Below, in pieces: positions 16,934 through 26,357 of a stretch of 64,000 nucleotides of DNA. Below the pieces are notes generated by a model. The model did no database searches. It worked only from the letters and a program-made list of their open reading frames with translations, and was not told the origin of the DNA. Numbering within the stretch: position 1 is the stretch's first letter; every line of letters begins with the position of its first letter. Both the position numbers and the translations under genes were made by a program. Origin of the DNA: Methanobacterium sp. UBA44 (GTDB lineage: Archaea; Methanobacteriota; Methanobacteria; Methanobacteriales; Methanobacteriaceae); NCBI GenBank assembly GCA_002494885.1, contig DACV01000007.1, positions 152,256-216,255 of the forward strand, in the 5' to 3' direction.

Positions 16934-17236
16934 TTAACCTCCGCCGTCACAGAGTTCTGTACTCATATCTACATCTTCGCCAATGGTTTTCTTCATCTTT
17001 TTGACTTTGTCCATGGCGTCTTCTTTTCGGCGTTTACTTCCAATTTTAGCTTCTTCTGATTTATTAATTGCTTGGATAAACTGGCTTTTATACCAGAGAT
17101 CTGTTTTGTCTACCTTTATCCATGATCCACTATCTTCGCTTTTAATGTCTACAACCTTTCCGATTGTCCCCGTACCATTATAAATTACATATGATCCTTT
17201 TTCAACTGGTTTTCCGCATGAATCAAGACTTTCCAT
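16934..17236 (-). CDS. DUF2098 family protein
   Basis: 100 residues. The first 60 match the methanogen DUF2098 pattern: a small beta barrel with GSYVIYNGTGTIGKVVDI, a Trp-Ile-Lys-Val-Asp strand and a W-Y-K-S-Q segment. The tail is Lys-rich with a terminal Cys-Asp-Gly-Gly-Gly. GGGGG seven bases before the ATG supports the start. It follows the PRC-barrel gene by 15 bases, so they form a two-gene operon of small beta-barrel proteins. Function unknown. Confidence 0.7.
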   Translation of the reverse strand: MESLDSCGKPVEKGSYVIYNGTGTIGKVVDIKSEDSGSWIKVDKTDLWYKSQFIQAINKSEEAKIGSKRRKEDAMDKVKKMKKTIGEDVDMSTELCDGGG

Positions 17237-17251
17237 ACATTTTCCCCCTTT

Positions 17252-17533
17252 TTATTTATCGAGTTTGATCCTTTTTTTGGGTTTTTCTTCCTCTTCTGGA
17301 ATCATTTCTTCAATCATTGACATTTCAATTTTTAAAATTAAATAATCACCTATACGGCTGATATCGTCAGGTTTAAATTCAAAATTTTTATTTCTACCGA
17401 ACATTTCCCCAGTAGATACAAATATAGTGTCAATAATCCCCTTTTCAGGCATTAAATCCAGGTCAGTAACTTTTCCTATTTCAATTGCATTTTTATCAAG
17501 AACTTTTTTGCCCAGAAATTCGCTCACTCGCAT
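17252..17533 (-). CDS. PRC-barrel domain protein
   Basis: 93 residues forming a single PRC barrel: SEFLGKKVLDKNAIEIGKVTDLDL, then strands ending in PDDISRIGDYLILKI. PRC barrels bind RNA or other proteins, as in RimM and photosynthetic reaction centre H. Archaeal stand-alone versions are common but unassigned. The start has GGAGG eight bases before the ATG. It is the first gene of a pair with DUF2098. Confidence 0.75.
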   Translation of the reverse strand: MRVSEFLGKKVLDKNAIEIGKVTDLDLMPEKGIIDTIFVSTGEMFGRNKNFEFKPDDISRIGDYLILKIEMSMIEEMIPEEEEKPKKRIKLDK

Positions 17534-17708
17534 GACTTATCCCTCCACATGATTAAAACTTTGAATGATAATTTTATTTTATACTAAATTCTTGTTCTGA
17601 TATATGGTAATTACTATAATTTAATCATTGCTAATCTGGCAATATGTTAAATTCAGCCTTTCTTATAGGTTCAAACATTTTTGCTGCATTTCAGAATACC
17701 TTCTTTTT

Positions 17709-20075
17709 TCAGGCAACAAAAGGAATAGTAAAATAAAAAGTAGAACCTCTGCCTAACTCTGATTCAACCCAGATTCGGCCACCATGGCGTTCTATAATCC
17801 TTTTAATTATTGCTAATCCAATTCCTGTGCCCTCATATTTATCCATAGTGTGTAATCGTTTGAAAACTTCAAATATCCTATCAGTATACTGTTCTTCCAT
17901 TCCAATTCCATTATCTGTAACATTAAAAATCCATTCATTTTGACCTTTATTTGCTGAAATATGGATTAATGGTGGTTCATCTGGTTTTTTGAATTTAACT
18001 GCATTCCCTATAAAATTCTGAAAAATTCTAACCATCTGGTCAGGATCTGCAATAACCTCTGGAAGAGGATCATGAAAAATTTCTGCTTTAGACTCCTTAA
18101 TAATATATCGCATACTGAATGTGGCTTTTTTAAGATTGGTATTCATATCTGTTTTCATAAATTCTGTTTCAGTCCTATCAATACGTGAATATTCAAGCAA
18201 ACCTTGAATCATGTCTTTCATTCTTTTGGCAGCGGAACTCATAAAATCAAGAAATTCATCAGCATCAGGATCTAATTTATTTTTATAACGTCTTTCTATT
18301 AACTGTGAGTAACTGGCAATTGTCCGTAAAGGTTCTTGAAGATCGTGACTGGTTATATAAGCAAAACTCTGTAGTTCCTGATTTGAACGTTCCAATTCTT
18401 CTATTGTTTCTTTTAATTGTTTTTCTGCATGTTTTCTTTCGGTGATATCTCTGGAAATTGCAAGAATAACGTTTTTTCCTCTAAGGTTAAAAATATGGAT
18501 ACTAACTTCTACCGGAATCTTAGATCCCCATTTAGTTACATGGACTATTTCAAATGTTAAATGCTGACTTTTGATTAAATTTTTAGCATTTTCAACCATT
18601 TTTTGTCTAAATTGTGGATCAATTATTTTTATGGTATCCATTTTTAAAAATTCTTCTTTACTATAACCTAATCTTTCAGTTGCTATGTCATTCACCTCTA
18701 TAAACTTTCCAGGAAGTCTATCTTCTCCTAATTTGACCAGTGTAATCATGTCATTGGCTCTATTGAATATTTCACGGAATTTTTCTTCACTCTCTTTCAT
18801 GGACTCATAAGCCCTTTCAAGTTCATTTGTTCTTTTATGAACTATATTTTCTAACTCATACTGGGCTTTATGTGACTCTTCTTCTGCTTCTTTTTGTTCT
18901 GTAATGTCTTCAAGTATTTCTACTGCCCCGCTTATTTCCCCATCAGAATCTTTAATTGCGCTTGCAATGGCCCGCAACCATTTCCCTTTTTTACCCTTAT
19001 CTGGAAGGATTCCCCCGATTGGGAAGAACCCATCAGTTTCATACGCCCCTTTTATAATTTTAGATTTAAAACCGTATTCAGGGTACCACTTTGAAATTTC
19101 TTTATAGTTTTCATCAAGCACAAGATCAGCTAATAATGGTCTTTCCTCTTCATAAAATGCTTTCCAATGATTTCTTGTTCCAATAACCTCTTCAGCAGTT
19201 ACTCCACTGTATTCCTCAATTGCATTATTCCAGTAAAGAACCCTGTGATCTTTATCAATTACAAATATTAAAGCTGGAGAACTATGAATTATATCTTTTA
19301 ATTTCTTTTCACTATTTCTTAATTCTTTTTCAATCCTTTTACGCTCATTAATATCAATAAATGAACATACAATTCCAATGAATTCTCCTTTATCTCCAAA
19401 AACCATGCTGGCAAAAATTTCCGTGTAGAACATGGACCCATCTTTTCTTTCAGCCAAACTTTCGCCTCTCCAGCTTCCTTCTTTTTCTAAATCTGCTAAA
19501 GCTTTTAGGATTTTATCTTTATCCTGCCAAAAATCAATTACATGCCTTCCAAGGACTTCCTCTTTCCTTTCAAATCCCCAAAGTTTTAAACATGAATCAT
19601 TTACATAAACTAACCTATATCCTGTGTTTAAAATTGCAAATGCACTTATTGATGACTTTATAGCCATGATTTTAAGTTTTGATTTTCTTTCTGTTACTTT
19701 AAATTCGGTTATGTCCTGAATTTGCACTAAAAACCCAGAATCAGTAGAAGAAACTATATAGTCAATAAAAGCTTTTCCTTCTTTTATTGGAGTGTAAAAT
19801 CCGCTTTTTTTAATATTATCAAAATCTAAAGATGACTGGAAATTAATTGTGCCATTTTCAAATAATTTCTCCTTTCTTGAAGCAATCTGCGGATTATCAA
19901 ATAAGTTAAGCCCTTGACAAACATCAAATGATGAAACTCCAGCTATTTTTAGTGCCGATTGGTTTGCCTCAGTTAATTTTCCCTCTTTATTATAAAAAAG
20001 AATTCCTATGGAGGATTTTTCAAAGATTTCCTTAAATTTATGGTCTGATTGTTCTAGAATTAGTCTCCTCTCCAT
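17709..20075 (-). CDS. Multi-PAS sensor histidine kinase
   Basis: 788 residues with no transmembrane segment, so a cytoplasmic sensor. Four PAS domains occur at about 11-110, 130-250, 255-400 and 430-550. The HisKA dimerisation helix has the phospho-accepting His in YITSHDLQEPLRTI near 580. The ATPase domain has the N box (FIGNAVKF), DNGIGM and GTGIGLAI. It ends in the usual GRGSTFYFTIPF. Such kinases are typical of methanogens and sense redox or small ligands, but the ligand is unknown. No partner regulator is adjacent; the lone regulator at 42074 is a possible partner. No ribosome site, so the mRNA may be leaderless. Confidence 0.9.
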   Translation of the reverse strand: MERRLILEQSDHKFKEIFEKSSIGILFYNKEGKLTEANQSALKIAGVSSFDVCQGLNLFDNPQIASRKEKLFENGTINFQSSLDFDNIKKSGFYTPIKEGKAFIDYIVSSTDSGFLVQIQDITEFKVTERKSKLKIMAIKSSISAFAILNTGYRLVYVNDSCLKLWGFERKEEVLGRHVIDFWQDKDKILKALADLEKEGSWRGESLAERKDGSMFYTEIFASMVFGDKGEFIGIVCSFIDINERKRIEKELRNSEKKLKDIIHSSPALIFVIDKDHRVLYWNNAIEEYSGVTAEEVIGTRNHWKAFYEEERPLLADLVLDENYKEISKWYPEYGFKSKIIKGAYETDGFFPIGGILPDKGKKGKWLRAIASAIKDSDGEISGAVEILEDITEQKEAEEESHKAQYELENIVHKRTNELERAYESMKESEEKFREIFNRANDMITLVKLGEDRLPGKFIEVNDIATERLGYSKEEFLKMDTIKIIDPQFRQKMVENAKNLIKSQHLTFEIVHVTKWGSKIPVEVSIHIFNLRGKNVILAISRDITERKHAEKQLKETIEELERSNQELQSFAYITSHDLQEPLRTIASYSQLIERRYKNKLDPDADEFLDFMSSAAKRMKDMIQGLLEYSRIDRTETEFMKTDMNTNLKKATFSMRYIIKESKAEIFHDPLPEVIADPDQMVRIFQNFIGNAVKFKKPDEPPLIHISANKGQNEWIFNVTDNGIGMEEQYTDRIFEVFKRLHTMDKYEGTGIGLAIIKRIIERHGGRIWVESELGRGSTFYFTIPFVA

Positions 20076-20540
20076 GTTAATATAAATAACATTATAATAT
20101 TATTTTATTAAGTAAATTTCTATTTGGCCTTATTATACCTTTGTGCAGGGATTAAAAGGAGTTAAAACAAATGGATGAGGACTTATTAATTTCTCTAAAC
20201 TCCTTATATCCCTCCGGGATATTTTAATTTGTAGTCACAAAACAAAATATTAGAGTTAAGATAAATGTGATTTGGTAATTATCACTAACATCACCTAAAT
20301 TTACTTTATTAACACCCTAAAATTGAATAATAAGATTTTTTCATTCAATTATAATACTAATTTTATTTTGAATATGTGATATTATGCACGCTCTTAACAA
20401 TGGCTAATATTTTCATTAGAAATTTATTAGGTTAAATTATCTACTAAACAGCAGAATAGCCCTATAACGCAATTATGCTTTCAAAAATAATTAATTACAA
20501 ATTAAAGAAACCCATATATAATTAATTTGATATAATATAT
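20076..20540. other. Intergenic region, no gene seen
   Basis: About 465 AT-rich bases between the kinase start and a small gene. It holds their divergent promoters. A short pyrimidine/purine-rich stretch near 20205-20220 (TCCCTCCGGGATATT) is the only locally GC-rich patch. I found no RNA structure I could name. Confidence 0.4.
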
Positions 20541-20552
20541 ACTGGGGTTAAA

Positions 20553-20741
20553 ATGTGTAACAAATATTTGATACAATCTGGTGAAAATGGAAATCTTTAT
20601 GCCTATATCAATCTGGAAAAGAACCAGATAACTATCTCCTTAGAAAATGAATGCTATCCCGAGGATCCTGAACTTAATACTGGCTTAACTATGGATCTTA
20701 CTAAATTCAAGGAAGTAGCTCAGAGAATACTAAATATTTAA
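20553..20741 (+). CDS. Small hypothetical protein
   Basis: 62 residues, acidic and soluble, with a pattern of strand (NLYAYINLEKNQITISLE) and a terminal helix. Not recognised. GGGG five bases before the ATG gives a plausible start. Its short length and lack of relatives I can name keep confidence moderate. Confidence 0.5.
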   Translation: MCNKYLIQSGENGNLYAYINLEKNQITISLENECYPEDPELNTGLTMDLTKFKEVAQRILNI

Positions 20742-20867
20742 ATACCCATTAAGAGAATTAAATATACTGAATTTCTAAACTAAAGAAATTAGTGATTTAT
20801 CCAGAGCTCCATAAATCCACCGGAAATACAAAATAATCCAAATATAATAAAAAAAATTAATTTTGAG

Positions 20868-21272
20868 TTGATTAAAATAAACCTTAGAATTATAGGATTA
20901 GGTGCTCTTTTTAATGCTGTTTTAACCATTGTCTTATCAATAATCTTCTTTCCTCTCTTATTTTTAGGCCCTCTTATTGGAGGATTTTTAGCATCTTACT
21001 TCAGCAATGGATATGAAGATTATGATAAAATGGATGAAAAAGATGGAATGGTTGTAGGAGCAATTTCAGGGATAATTGGAGGTTTAATAATAGGCTTATT
21101 ATCCATTCCGGGTATTGGAAACATAAGTACCGTTATAGAGTCTATATCAACAGCAATAGGAGTAACTGGAAGTACATTAATCGCTGGATATATTATCATC
21201 CAATTAGCACTGATTATGAGCTTCGTTTTAGGATTAATAGGTGGAATCATCGGAGTAATGTTCAAAAAGTAA
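20868..21272 (+). CDS. Small multi-pass membrane protein (DUF5518-like)
   Basis: 134 residues with four hydrophobic segments and glycine-rich turns: VLTIVLSIIFFPLLFLGPLIGGFLA, a loop with Asp/Lys, GAISGIIGGLIIGLLSI, and a final glycine-rich helix. The pattern resembles DUF5518 proteins, which are abundant in Methanobacterium. The start is TTG. The protein at 22871 has a related membrane part. Role unknown. Confidence 0.6.
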   Translation: MIKINLRIIGLGALFNAVLTIVLSIIFFPLLFLGPLIGGFLASYFSNGYEDYDKMDEKDGMVVGAISGIIGGLIIGLLSIPGIGNISTVIESISTAIGVTGSTLIAGYIIIQLALIMSFVLGLIGGIIGVMFKK

Positions 21273-21413
21273 TGTAAAGTTTTTGAATTAGGATAATCCC
21301 ATTGAATTAACGTTTAAATTAAATATATCACTAAAATATTTGATGAAATCACTTAAATTGTAATATGGTATGATATTAACTTTATTAATTTGATGAAACA
21401 ATAAATATAATAC

Positions 21414-22508
21414 ATGAAATCCTCACTCAAAATATTCACCATATTCGGAATTCCAATTGAATTGCATATTTCCTTTCTACTTTTGATGGTTCTTATTTAT
21501 GCTGCTGCTTTTATAGGATTTATCTCATTATATTTTGCTTTTTTACTTACATTACTCTTTGTGACCGTTGTTATACATGAATTAAGTCATTCTTATGTGG
21601 CGAAAAGATATGGAGTGGGTATCGAAAGAATAGTACTCTTTCCTATTGGTGGAGTATCTGCTATGGAAGAAATTCCCAAAGATCCAAACAAGGAACTTAA
21701 AATAGCACTTGCAGGCCCCTTAACAAATATCATAATAGCTGTAATATGTCTTTTATTGGTTTTAATCCTTGGATATTCGGAATTTATTACATTAACCTCC
21801 ATATTTCTGCTAAACACTGGAGAAACAAGTTTAGCTTTGTTCCTTATCAATTTTTTCGGGGTAAATCTCGTTCTGGGGGTTTTCAATTTGCTTCCCGCCT
21901 TCCCTATGGATGGAGGAAGGGTTTTGAGGGCTTATCTTGCAAGAAACAGGGATTATTTAGATGCAACTAAAACTGCTGCCAAAGTTGGAAAACAGTTTGC
22001 AATTTTAATGGCCATCGCTGGAGTGGTTTTATTAAACTTTATTTTAATATTAATCGCCGTATTTATTTATCTTGGTGCAGATCAGGAGTATCAGGCAATA
22101 CTAGTTTCAAATATGCTTGAAGGAGTTCTTGTTAAAGATATTATGACCAGTAACGTGGAAACATTAAATCCGGATAATACTGTTAACGAAGCCCTTTATA
22201 AGATGTTCAGGCAAAAACACATGGGTTATCCTGTTCTGGAAAATAATAAATTGGTAGGCATCATAACCTTTGATGATATCTCCAGAATACCCGAAGATAA
22301 AAGAGATACTCTTATTGGCGATATAATGACCAAAAATCTTATTTTAGCCTATCCAGAGGAAGGTGTAGCAACCGTTTTTGAAAAAATAAATAGAAAAGCA
22401 GTTGGAAGATTACCTGTGGTTGAAAATGACCAATTAGTGGGAATAGTTTCAAAAACTGATGTAGTAAAGACCCTGGAGATGTTAGAGAAACAAAGGATAA
22501 TGTCTTAA
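21414..22508 (+). CDS. Site-2 protease (M50) with two CBS domains
   Basis: 364 residues. The membrane peptidase half has the zinc-binding HELSH motif (VIHELSHSY) near residue 57 and the third ligand in NLLPAFPMDGGRVLRA near 163, with about six membrane helices. It cuts transmembrane substrates inside the membrane. Two CBS domains follow at about 245-300 and 305-360 (DIMTSNVETLNP and DIMTKNLILAYP), which usually sense adenosine nucleotides and could gate the protease. The substrate is not evident from neighbours. The start is an ATG without clear ribosome site. Confidence 0.92.
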   Translation: MKSSLKIFTIFGIPIELHISFLLLMVLIYAAAFIGFISLYFAFLLTLLFVTVVIHELSHSYVAKRYGVGIERIVLFPIGGVSAMEEIPKDPNKELKIALAGPLTNIIIAVICLLLVLILGYSEFITLTSIFLLNTGETSLALFLINFFGVNLVLGVFNLLPAFPMDGGRVLRAYLARNRDYLDATKTAAKVGKQFAILMAIAGVVLLNFILILIAVFIYLGADQEYQAILVSNMLEGVLVKDIMTSNVETLNPDNTVNEALYKMFRQKHMGYPVLENNKLVGIITFDDISRIPEDKRDTLIGDIMTKNLILAYPEEGVATVFEKINRKAVGRLPVVENDQLVGIVSKTDVVKTLEMLEKQRIMS

Positions 22509-22858
22509 AGATAAAATTATGCTTTCCAAATTTATGTTATAGATCATCTTAGATCTTATCTAACCAGTATCGAAATATAGACATTATTCCATCAAAATCT
22601 GTTTCCAATCATTATTAGAGTTAAAAAGCCTATTCAATCCAGAAAAATCTCAATAAAGATTTTAAACATGATAAAAATATTAAAATACTTTTAGTTTTTT
22701 ATTTGTAAGTTAGAGAAATTTTTTAATGGAAAAACCCCAGATATTATTATTCTGTATTTTAGAAAAATTTAAGTAAAAAAATGCAAATGATTAAATATTA
22801 TGGATTCTAATTCTATTTAATATAATAATTAAATCCATATATGTTTTTTTTATTTAAA
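22509..22858. other. Intergenic region, no gene seen
   Basis: About 350 AT-rich bases between the site-2 protease and a zinc-ribbon membrane protein. Stops in all frames; no RNA gene or repeat recognised. Confidence 0.4.
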
Positions 22859-22870
22859 TGAAGGGATAAA

Positions 22871-23422
22871 ATGGTTTATTGTCAAGAATGTGGAACTAAA
22901 AATGTAGATGATTCACAATTTTGTTATAAATGTGGAGCAAAAATAATCAAAAGTAATTTTGAGAATGTTAAATCGGCTGAAATCAATGAAATGGAAAAAA
23001 CAGAAAAATCATCAGTATGGAAAGATTTCATCTCAATGTTAGATTTTTCAGCAATAGGAAAAGGTTTAGCAATTGGCCTTATAATCGGTATATTTACCGC
23101 AGGATTTATTGGAATATTTGTTGGAGGAATAATTACAGGTTATTATGCAATTAACAAAAAAATTAAAGAATTAGTGATTAATGGATGGGTCTTAGGTTTT
23201 ATTAGCATAATAATATGGACTATCATTGCACAGATTTTTCAATCTGCATTTATTAAAGGATATTTAGAAACTGCAAACGTATTCGGCTCAACTGGTTTAG
23301 TATTAATGGCCATTACAATCGGTGCATTAATTGGCTCAATTCTAATTGGGTTAATTGGCTCAATTGGGGCATTAATAGGTTCAAAAATTTCAAAAAAGAA
23401 AAAATATGATAATTCATTTTGA
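22871..23422 (+). CDS. Zinc-ribbon membrane protein
   Basis: 183 residues. A short N-terminal zinc ribbon (CQECGTKN, then CYKCGAK) is followed by about 40 polar residues and then four membrane segments rich in Gly and Ile, ending GSIGALIGSKISKKKK. The membrane part resembles the DUF5518-like protein at 20868. Zinc-ribbon plus membrane-helix proteins are frequent in this order and none has an assigned role that I know. GGG upstream of the ATG supports the start. Confidence 0.65.
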   Translation: MVYCQECGTKNVDDSQFCYKCGAKIIKSNFENVKSAEINEMEKTEKSSVWKDFISMLDFSAIGKGLAIGLIIGIFTAGFIGIFVGGIITGYYAINKKIKELVINGWVLGFISIIIWTIIAQIFQSAFIKGYLETANVFGSTGLVLMAITIGALIGSILIGLIGSIGALIGSKISKKKKYDNSF

Positions 23423-23612
23423 ACTTTTTAGAATCCCATAATTTCTCATTTGATTGAATTAAAAGACCAAATCTTATCTTTTTTAACTGGTATCATTATT
23501 TAACCAATAACTTTCCTTAAATAATTGAAATACCTAAAATATTAATCAAGCAGTTTAAAAATTTATGCTGTTTTACTATTAATTTAAAATAATTTTTCTG
23601 GTGAAAATAGCA

Positions 23613-25262
23613 ATGAAAAAGGCATGCAGAGCAATTATTGAAGATATACTGGATGGAAAAATCCAGACAAAACGTGAGCTTGAGAAAGCCAAACATAAAG
23701 CTTGCAGAGAATACAATCTTCAAAAATTCATGAGCAATGCAGACATACTGGAAAATACAACACCAGTGGAAAGAAAGAAAGTAGCTGCTGTTATTAGAAA
23801 GAAACCTACAAGGACCATTTCTGGTGTTGCCATAGTTGCTGTAATGTGCAAACCGCACAAATGCCCCCACGGAAGGTGCCTTTACTGCCCTGAAAGTGAA
23901 ATAGCACCTCCCAGTTATACAGGAGAAGAACCAGCAGCACTAAGAGCTCGGATGTTTAATTTTGACCCATATCTACAGGTTTACAATCGATTACTTCAGC
24001 TTGAAAGCATCGGCCACCCTTTAGATAAAGTGGAATTAATTATAATGGGTGGAACATTCCCTTCGTATTTTTTAGATTATCAAGAATGGTTTGTTACTAA
24101 ATGTCTACAAGCAATGAATGATTTTGGAATAAAAGATGTATCAGTAAACAGTAATAAATCTAAAGATTTTAAAGAATTTAATATATTAGATAAAAATGAA
24201 GTTCCACAGAGTTTTGTTTATTTAAAAGATGCCCAGAGGAAAAATGAAAATTCCATTGTTAGATGTGTTGGAATGACCTTTGAAACCCGCCCTGATTACT
24301 GCAGAACAGAAGATGTTGACAGAATGCTATATATGGGCGTTACAAGGGTTGAGCTGGGGGTTCAGACTATTTACAACTATATTTATAAACGAATTGAAAG
24401 AGGTCACAACGTACAGGATACTGTTGAATCTGCAAGAATACTCAGAGATTCAGGCATTAAAGTGGCAATGCACCTTATGCCAGGGCTTTTTTCAGATTTT
24501 GATAGAGATTTAAGGATATTCAAAAGATTATTTTCAGATGAACGCTTTAAACCAGACATGCTAAAGATATATCCCTGTTTAGTCACTAAAGGCTCAAAGC
24601 TTCATGAAATGTGGCAAAAGGGAGAATATACCCCCTATACAAGCGAAGAAGCAATTGATTTAATAGTTGAAATTAAAAAGATACTTCCAAAATGGGTTAG
24701 AACTATGAGAATACAAAGAGATATACCATCTCCGCTAATTGAAGCAGGAGTTAAAAAATCAAATCTCGGCGAACTGGTATATAAAAAGCTTCATGATCAA
24801 GACGTTAATTGCAAGTGTATTAGATGCAGAGAAGTGGGCCATAAAGCATCCTATGGAATTGAACCCCACTTAAATAACGTGAAATTTTTAAAAGAAGAAT
24901 ATATAGCTGGTGGAGGAAAAGAACTTTTCTTATCCTTTGAAGATACTAAAAAAGACATTTTAATTGGTTTTTTAAGGCTCAGAATACCATCCTTAAAAGC
25001 ACACAGACCAGAAATAGACGATAAAACTGCCCTCATAAGAGAACTTCATGTATATGGTTCCATGATGCCTATAGGGGAAAAAGATAAAAATGCATGGCAG
25101 CACACAGGCTATGGTGAAAAGTTACTTGATGAAGCTCAAAAAATTGCATCAGAAGTCTATGATATGGATAAAATACTGGTTACAAGTGGAATAGGGGCTA
25201 GAAATTATTACAGAAAATTCGGATTTGAAAGATCAGGACCCTACATGGCAAAAAACATCTAA
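23613..25262 (+). CDS. elp3: tRNA uridine(34) carboxymethyl-type acetyltransferase, Elp3 family
   Basis: About 549 residues. A radical SAM domain holds the Elp3-type cysteine cluster in CKPHKCPHGRCLYCPE. A GNAT acetyltransferase domain forms the C-terminus, with the acetyl-CoA-binding stretch near GYGEKLLDEAQKIA and NYYRKFGF. The enzyme makes the cm5 modification on wobble uridine of tRNA from acetyl-CoA. The whole archaeal Elp3 length is present. I prefer the ATG at 23613: GGTGA lies upstream, and family proteins begin near this point. A GTG at 23601 is the alternative start. Confidence 0.92.
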   Translation: MKKACRAIIEDILDGKIQTKRELEKAKHKACREYNLQKFMSNADILENTTPVERKKVAAVIRKKPTRTISGVAIVAVMCKPHKCPHGRCLYCPESEIAPPSYTGEEPAALRARMFNFDPYLQVYNRLLQLESIGHPLDKVELIIMGGTFPSYFLDYQEWFVTKCLQAMNDFGIKDVSVNSNKSKDFKEFNILDKNEVPQSFVYLKDAQRKNENSIVRCVGMTFETRPDYCRTEDVDRMLYMGVTRVELGVQTIYNYIYKRIERGHNVQDTVESARILRDSGIKVAMHLMPGLFSDFDRDLRIFKRLFSDERFKPDMLKIYPCLVTKGSKLHEMWQKGEYTPYTSEEAIDLIVEIKKILPKWVRTMRIQRDIPSPLIEAGVKKSNLGELVYKKLHDQDVNCKCIRCREVGHKASYGIEPHLNNVKFLKEEYIAGGGKELFLSFEDTKKDILIGFLRLRIPSLKAHRPEIDDKTALIRELHVYGSMMPIGEKDKNAWQHTGYGEKLLDEAQKIASEVYDMDKILVTSGIGARNYYRKFGFERSGPYMAKNI

Positions 25263-25295
25263 ATTATCACAAAAAAATTAAAAGGACGTTGAACT

Positions 25296-25976
25296 ATGGA
25301 TTTAATTAAATACCCTAATAAATTAGCAAAAATGATAGATTACACCAATGTTAATAGAGATGCAACCAGAATAGACATTAAAAGACTCTGCGACGGTGCA
25401 AAAGAGCATAACTTTGGATGTGTATGTGTTAATCCAACCTACGTTGAACTTTCCAAAGATTTATTGAAAGGATCAGATGTGAAGGTTTGTACAGTTATAG
25501 GATTTCCTTTTGGGGCAAACACATCTAAAATAAAGTTTTTTGAAACTACAGATGCAGTTAGAAATGGTGCAGATGAAATAGATATGGTGATGAACATTGG
25601 AGCTCTTAAATCCAGCCGGGATGAGGATGTTAAAAAAGATATATCTGGAGTTATAGCCGCTGCAGAAGGTAAAACAGTTAAAGTAATCATAGAAACAGGA
25701 TTACTTAACAAAGATGAGAAAATAAGGGCATGTAAGGCTGTTCAAGAATCTGGAGCAAATTTTGTTAAGACTTCAACCGGTTTTGGTACTTCTGGTGCAA
25801 AAGTAGAAGATGTTATTCTTTTAAAGGAAACCCTTGGCGAAAATACATGTATAAAAGCATCAGGAGGCATAAAAAACTTTAAAACAGCTTTAGACATGAT
25901 AGAGGCTGGTGCTACGCGAATTGGAACATCCAGCGGCTTAAAAATCATGAAAGAGCTTTTCCAGCAATACAGGTGA
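25296..25976 (+). CDS. deoC: Deoxyribose-phosphate aldolase
   Basis: 226 residues with a complete class I aldolase barrel. The Schiff-base lysine lies in FVKTSTGFG near 155, and the second active-site lysine is in IKASGGIKN near 187. It cleaves 2-deoxyribose 5-phosphate to glyceraldehyde 3-phosphate and acetaldehyde. In methanogens it may serve pentose salvage. It follows elp3 by 33 bases and is four bases before the cyclophilin-like gene, whose ribosome site overlaps its stop, so these form an operon. Confidence 0.92.
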   Translation: MDLIKYPNKLAKMIDYTNVNRDATRIDIKRLCDGAKEHNFGCVCVNPTYVELSKDLLKGSDVKVCTVIGFPFGANTSKIKFFETTDAVRNGADEIDMVMNIGALKSSRDEDVKKDISGVIAAAEGKTVKVIIETGLLNKDEKIRACKAVQESGANFVKTSTGFGTSGAKVEDVILLKETLGENTCIKASGGIKNFKTALDMIEAGATRIGTSSGLKIMKELFQQYR

Positions 25977-25980
25977 TATA

Positions 25981-26331
25981 ATGGAAATTGAGATTGAAGT
26001 AGTGGGAAAGGGAAAAGCTGTAGCAAAACTGGATGATAGAAACATGGAAACAGCTCAAAAAGTTTACGATGCTTTACCTTTTGAAGGAAATACAAATATT
26101 TACTTCGAAGAAGTTTATTTTACTATTCCAGTAGGATTAGAATATGAAAACCCATCTGGAAAATCTGAATGTGGGGATATTTCTTACTGGCCACCTGGAA
26201 ACGCTTTCTGCATATTTTATGGCGATTCAGAACCTGCTTCAGACGTAAATCATTTTGGAGAGGTTACAGAAAATTTAGAAGTTTTAAAAGCGGCTGAAGA
26301 TGGAGATAAAATAATAATTAGGAAGAAATAA
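25981..26331 (+). CDS. Cyclophilin-like fold protein
   Basis: 116 residues. The pattern of beta strands and the segments YFTIPVG, GDISYWPPGNAFCIFYG match the family of small archaeal and bacterial proteins with a cyclophilin-like fold (TM1367 type). Their activity is not established. The GGTGAT ribosome site overlaps the deoC stop with seven bases to the ATG, so translation is coupled. Confidence 0.7.
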   Translation: MEIEIEVVGKGKAVAKLDDRNMETAQKVYDALPFEGNTNIYFEEVYFTIPVGLEYENPSGKSECGDISYWPPGNAFCIFYGDSEPASDVNHFGEVTENLEVLKAAEDGDKIIIRKK

Positions 26332-26357
26332 ATCTATTTTTCTATAGAGCATTTACT